Assembly (NCBI GenBank): GCA_030653335.1
Contig: JAURZP010000086.1
Span: forward strand, 1 to 8,565
Length of the DNA: 8,565 nt
From: Methanoregula sp.
Lineage (GTDB): Archaea; Halobacteriota; Methanomicrobia; Methanomicrobiales; Methanospirillaceae
Direction of reading: 5' to 3'
Part shown: positions 5,329 through 8,565 of the stretch, one piece after another
How the letters are laid out: every line of letters begins with the position of its first letter
Position numbering within the stretch: the stretch's first letter is position 1
The notes under the pieces: generated by a model
What the model was told of the DNA's origin: nothing
Seen by the model: the letters and a program-made list of their open reading frames with translations, nothing else
The model's database searches: none
Translations under genes and position numbers: made by a program

Positions 5329-6444
5329 TTATCCGAGTTCATCCCAGCGGGAGCGTTTTCGGTATATGACAATACCCACAGCAACCAGTACAACAACTAT
5401 AACCCCAATTACAATAAAGATTCCACCGGGAATAGGAATCTGGGGAAACGAAAAACTCCATCCCGACATCAGTGTTTTCTGGCGTGCAAGTGCATCAGCA
5501 TACGATTCATTTCCTTTCTTAAAGGCTTCCTGTGCTTTTGACCGGGCCTGTGAATATTCTCCGCTGGCAATCTGATCAGTTGCCGTGGAAATATAACTGA
5601 CCGCAACTTCCCGTTTCGTTATAATCGCAGTTAGTTGCTGATCATCAGCAGTAGTCTTATTACATTTGAACCATGAGATTACACCATCAACGTTGTTGAT
5701 AGGGATCTGCGCTGCAGCAACTTCATATTCTGCCCAAGCCCTGTCAAGAGATTTTTCACCATCGCTGATACTTGCCTGTGCGGCAGTCAGATCAGCCAAT
5801 GCTTCTGCATACTGATTTGTAGGGCGGGCACGTGCTGAATCAATCTTCTGTTTTGCTTCATTGTATTTTGCATCAGCGGCAGAGGTATCGATACCAAGAA
5901 CTGCCTTCTCATCGATATGAGTCCTGTAAGTCTGGAGTTCTGTATCACGTTCGGCGATAACTTTTGGTACTTCAGCGATGTTGATGACTTTAGCGGTTCG
6001 TTCAACCTTGGTGGTGGTGATGGGTTTCCCTGTCTGGTCCATCTCCTGTATCCGGATAATTGTTTTATCGGTTGTTTCAGTGACGGTCGGTGTTTTACCT
6101 TCAAGAGTTGCCCTGACAGCTACAGTTTCCGAAACTTTGTAGTTGAGTTCAAAACCAACGATCGTAAGGGTCTTTCCACCAGTTGACGGACGTAAATTTT
6201 CAATACCATTCACTATGATTGTGTAAGTCCATTTGGGATTTTCAAGGTCCGTAAAAAACTGTAGGTCATTACTCGATGGAAATACACCTGCAGTTTCTAC
6301 CTTATACGATACTGTAACAGGAGTGCCTGGAATCAATGATCCTGAAGGATCGATCGACACCGATGATACAGAAAATGCAGATGCAGCCGAAATACAGAAT
6401 AAAAGAATTGCAGTTACTATAATCCACGTTTTAAAACCCTTCAT
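5329..6444 (-). CDS. Secreted helix-rich protein with a single C-terminal membrane anchor; CetZ operon partner
   Basis: No family is recognised. The 371-residue product has a signal peptide (residues 1-23, hydrophobic core, cut after ASA), a beta-rich Ig-like region (about 25-155), a charged Ala/Lys/Glu/Gln-rich helical region likely to form coiled coil (about 160-325), a Pro-rich SFPQIPIPG linker, one membrane helix (about 341-361) and a short tail YRKRSRWDELG. The positive tail puts most of the protein outside the cell and the tail in the cytoplasm. N262-K-T and N312-E-S are sequons usable for N-glycosylation. The ATG at 6444 was chosen because GAGG (6454-6451) stands six bases upstream; ATG 6447 and GTG 6456 are alternatives. 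It overlaps or abuts the upstream GTPase stop (6455-6453), so the two are translated from one message. Confidence 0.88.
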   Translation of the reverse strand: MKGFKTWIIVTAILLFCISAASAFSVSSVSIDPSGSLIPGTPVTVSYKVETAGVFPSSNDLQFFTDLENPKWTYTIIVNGIENLRPSTGGKTLTIVGFELNYKVSETVAVRATLEGKTPTVTETTDKTIIRIQEMDQTGKPITTTKVERTAKVINIAEVPKVIAERDTELQTYRTHIDEKAVLGIDTSAADAKYNEAKQKIDSARARPTNQYAEALADLTAAQASISDGEKSLDRAWAEYEVAAAQIPINNVDGVISWFKCNKTTADDQQLTAIITKREVAVSYISTATDQIASGEYSQARSKAQEAFKKGNESYADALARQKTLMSGWSFSFPQIPIPGGIFIVIGVIVVVLVAVGIVIYRKRSRWDELG

Positions 6445-6450
6445 CATCAA

Positions 6451-6454
6451 CCTC
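6451..6454 (-). promoter_or_regulatory. Ribosome binding site of the anchored protein, overlapping the GTPase stop
   Basis: GAGG on the minus strand includes bases of the upstream TGA. It lies six bases before ATG 6444 but only three before ATG 6447, so it favours the 6444 start and translational coupling. Confidence 0.5.
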
Positions 6455-7631
6455 ACTCAAATAACGGATCTATGCCTTCTTCAAACATATTCGATTTTTT
6501 CTCCTTTGACTTAATAACATCTTCCTTTGTTTCCTTTGCGATATCAAGAAGCTCTTTGATTCGTGGCGCATTGCCAACCGTTGCCAGCATCACAACTACA
6601 GCAACATATTCACTGTTCACCGGGTAATCGCCACCACGCACTTCAACACCTGCAATATTTTCCTCAACCCAGCTCTTTGCCTTTTCTATACCTTTTCTGT
6701 CCATCTCACCAGGTGGTCCGGCAATGAGGACCAGTGCCCGCTCTGCAGTCGAGTAATCACAGGGGAGGGTAAGTCTTCCCAGCATTGCACGGCGTACGAG
6801 GGAGATAATTTTTGCAGACTTGTCCTCGCCCATTAAGACTTCCTCATTTGCCTCTTTCTTTGGCCCGAACTTGTCCTTTAATCCCCCGAAAATGCCGCGT
6901 TTTTCCTTCGTGTTTTTGCTCATAACCTCGCTGATTGCATAACCAACTGAGGTGATCCCACCGCCGCGAAGGGTGTTGATGATCTCACTCGAATCAACCA
7001 CCATCTCACCAACAACCATCTTGCTGACTTCACCCGCACGGAATAGTACACTAAAACGCCGGACTACTTCATTGTTCAACCGGTTAAACGCAGTCTTTAC
7101 ACTTTCCCCTTCATTTTTCCAGGCACTGTTATCAAAAATAAAAGTGTTGTCGGCCTCATTTACAAGGGTGGTCAGGCTTCTTGCTGCATTATAAGAATAG
7201 AGCCGGCCTTCTTCGGGTGCCGGAATAATTCCCAAAGCATAAACAGGTTCACGATAAATTCGCTTGAGATGGCGGGCAAGAACCGGTGATCCTCCTGAAC
7301 CTGTACCGCCTCCAAGACCCGCGACAATGACAAATGCATCCACATCGTGAGTGCCCCTCATATCAATCGCACTGATGATACTGTCAATTTCGTCAGCGGT
7401 AACACGGGCACCGGTCACGTTGTCGGTGCCAACACCGTGACCTTTGACCATTGTCTGACCGATGAGAATCCGGTCCTTCATCTCGATATTTTTTAATCCC
7501 ATCAGATCGGTTCGGGCAGTATTAACGGCAATGCCTCTGAAACTGTTGGTACCGAGCTTTTTGTCCTGCTCGATAAACATATCAACAATTTTACCGCCCG
7601 CTTGGCCAAATCCAATAAAAAATACTCTCAT
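6453..7631 (-). CDS. CetZ-like tubulin/FtsZ-superfamily GTPase
   Basis: This cytoplasmic GTPase is expected to form polymers; haloarchaeal CetZ proteins act in cell shape and motility. The 392-residue sequence shows the N-terminal GFGQAGG loop (7-13), the tubulin signature GLGGGTGSGG (105-114), GIIPAPEEGRLYSYNAARSL (134-153) and the T7-loop/H8 region FNRLNNEVVRRF (182-193). This lacks the FtsZ NxDxxD pattern and is closer to CetZ, arguing against a true divisome FtsZ. Residues 238-271 are a Lys-rich insertion (KEKRGIFGGLKDKFGPKKE). The C terminus has a Lys-rich linker and an acidic tip, NMFEEGIDPLFE, reminiscent of the partner-binding tails of FtsZ. ATG 7631 was preferred over TTG 7649 because GGATGGTG (7647-7640) lies eight bases upstream. 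The next gene overlaps its stop and encodes a membrane-anchored protein. Confidence 0.9.
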   Translation of the reverse strand: MRVFFIGFGQAGGKIVDMFIEQDKKLGTNSFRGIAVNTARTDLMGLKNIEMKDRILIGQTMVKGHGVGTDNVTGARVTADEIDSIISAIDMRGTHDVDAFVIVAGLGGGTGSGGSPVLARHLKRIYREPVYALGIIPAPEEGRLYSYNAARSLTTLVNEADNTFIFDNSAWKNEGESVKTAFNRLNNEVVRRFSVLFRAGEVSKMVVGEMVVDSSEIINTLRGGGITSVGYAISEVMSKNTKEKRGIFGGLKDKFGPKKEANEEVLMGEDKSAKIISLVRRAMLGRLTLPCDYSTAERALVLIAGPPGEMDRKGIEKAKSWVEENIAGVEVRGGDYPVNSEYVAVVVMLATVGNAPRIKELLDIAKETKEDVIKSKEKKSNMFEEGIDPLFE

Positions 7632-7639
7632 ATTAAAGA

Positions 7640-7647
7640 CACCATCC
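7640..7647 (-). promoter_or_regulatory. Ribosome binding site of the CetZ-like gene
   Basis: GGATGGTG on the minus strand, eight bases before ATG 7631, resembles GGAGGTGA with one change. It overlaps the alternative TTG at 7649 and so argues against that start. Confidence 0.55.
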
Positions 7648-7680
7648 AATGGGCTGATAGATAACTATTTTCTTTTTATT

Positions 7681-7690
7681 CTTTTTAAGT
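7681..7690 (-). promoter_or_regulatory. TATA-box candidate for the CetZ-like operon
   Basis: ACTTAAAAAG on the minus strand, with AAAAGG upstream, would place transcription start near 7658-7662, just before the ribosome binding site. The tract is A/T rich throughout, so the exact element is uncertain. Confidence 0.35.
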
Positions 7691-7735
7691 CCTTTTACCC
7701 GTATGAACCTTTAATTCGACAATACAAAAACTTTC

Positions 7736-7744
7736 TTATAAAAT
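7736..7744. promoter_or_regulatory. TATA-box candidate in the divergent region, probably for the FAD gene
   Basis: TTATAAAAT is a good TATA match on the plus strand, with the start predicted near 7762-7768 and a leader of about 60 bases to ATG 7827. Its TTATAA core is palindromic, so it could also serve the minus-strand operon. The region 7632-7826 holds no gene that I can support. Confidence 0.45.
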
Positions 7745-7826
7745 CTTCGAGGGTACAACAAAATAAATTCATTTGTTTGCGGAGGATTTTTCATTTCGCC
7801 CTGAAAAATACTATAGAATATTTATT

Positions 7827-8565
7827 ATGAAGATCGGGATCATCGGGGGAGGATTAACCGGGCTTGTCGCAGCTCATGCTCTATCGAAGGGACATGAGAT
7901 TGATATTTTTGAAAAAATGCCCTACCTTGGGGGATGTCTCTCATCTTATTCCATCAATGATTACTGGATCGAACGCTATTACCACCATTGTTTCTCTACT
8001 GATACGCAACTTTTTGCTCTTATTGAGAAACTGGGACTGACGGAGAAACTCGAATGGAAAACCGGCACAACCGGTTATTATGCAAAGAAAAAGATCTATG
8101 CCCTCAATACACCAAAAGAGATCCTGCTCTACCCTGAACTTTCGATTGTTGACAAAGCAAAACTTGCGTATCTCACACTGACCGCAAAAAAAGCTGATCT
8201 TAACGCATTGGATAACATTCCGGCAGAGCGGTATATCATTGAACATCTCGGAGAGAATATCTATACCTCGTTTTTCGAACCGCTCTTAACGAGTAAATTC
8301 GGGGAGCAGAGAAAAGAAGTATCGGCAGCATGGCTTATGAGCCGGATCGCCATACGCTCAAACCGGGGAGTTGCTGGAGAACATCTCGGATACCTCAACG
8401 GTGGTTTTCACCTGCTCATCGATGCCCTTTTACAATCCATTGAAAGAAATGGCGGGAAGATCAGGAAACAACAACCGGTTTCATCAATCAGCCACGAAAA
8501 TGGACGCTGGCTGATAAATGATTTCTGTTACGACGCGGTTATTTCAACTATCCCCCCGCAGGAAC
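7827..8565 (+). CDS. FAD-dependent oxidoreductase of the HemY/amine-oxidase-like group, N-terminal part (runs off window)
   Basis: The frame is open from ATG 7827 to the window end (246 codons visible, no stop). The N terminus is a dinucleotide-binding Rossmann fold: KIGIIGGGLTGLVAA with GGGLTG at 7-12 and the acidic E29 that typically binds the adenosine ribose of FAD. LGGCLSSY (34-41) follows as in protoporphyrinogen-oxidase/amine-oxidase relatives, then ERYYHHCF, FFEPLLTSKFG and LNGGFHLL (190-197). This subgroup (COG1232-like) is often found with surface-polysaccharide genes in archaea, so a role in sugar or lipid-sugar modification is plausible, but the substrate is unknown. No Shine-Dalgarno sequence precedes the ATG; GGAGG at 7781-7785 is too far upstream to serve it. 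The gene is divergent from the CetZ-like operon. Confidence 0.85.
   Translation, partial: MKIGIIGGGLTGLVAAHALSKGHEIDIFEKMPYLGGCLSSYSINDYWIERYYHHCFSTDTQLFALIEKLGLTEKLEWKTGTTGYYAKKKIYALNTPKEILLYPELSIVDKAKLAYLTLTAKKADLNALDNIPAERYIIEHLGENIYTSFFEPLLTSKFGEQRKEVSAAWLMSRIAIRSNRGVAGEHLGYLNGGFHLLIDALLQSIERNGGKIRKQQPVSSISHENGRWLINDFCYDAVISTIPPQE

Noticed and set aside
7462..7830. Plus-strand open frame running from inside the CetZ-like gene into the FAD gene start
   Set aside because: It is antisense to the GTPase and then crosses the divergent A/T-rich promoter region; the peptide is Phe/Ile/Leu rich as A/T-rich noncoding DNA gives.

Overview
The window reads as chromosomal DNA of a methanogenic archaeon, most likely order Methanomicrobiales (something close to Methanoregula). 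The reasons are archaeal-type EF-1 alpha (425 aa) and S10 (102 aa), cobamide-synthesis genes of the archaeal type (a CobZ-like phosphatase followed by CobS), TATA/BRE-type promoters instead of -10/-35 boxes, an Agl23-type membrane glycosylation protein and a CetZ-like tubulin homologue. The order-level placement is inference from family content and cannot be proved from this window.

Layout. Bases 1-965 (+) hold the 3' end of a cobZ-like gene and cobS, coupled by an ATGA overlap; together they cover late steps of cobamide lower-loop assembly. Bases 966-1392 carry no confident gene, but the minus strand is oddly open there: two ORF-like stretches joined by an apparent +1 frameshift, and a 28-bp imperfect direct repeat at 1063-1090 and 1373-1400. 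A small cysteine-rich unknown protein is encoded at 1393-1719 (-). It faces away from tuf across a short divergent promoter region in which both TATA-like boxes are visible.

Bases 1871-5153 (+) form a tight cluster: tuf (EF-1 alpha), rpsJ (S10) and, 12 bases later, a polytopic Agl23-like protein. Translation genes and a cell-surface glycosylation gene therefore appear to share a transcript. The tuf leader contains a perfect 6-bp hairpin, and a run of eight T lies between tuf and rpsJ.

Bases 5329-7631 (-) are a two-gene operon: a CetZ-like tubulin-family GTPase, followed with overlap by a secreted, helix-rich protein anchored by one C-terminal membrane segment. This pair is the best candidate in the window for an undescribed functional unit, perhaps linking a cytoskeletal polymer to the envelope; that role is inference. 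A divergent promoter region (7632-7826) separates it from a FAD-dependent oxidoreductase gene (+) that runs off the right edge.

No tRNA, rRNA, CRISPR array, insertion sequence or integrase was recognised.
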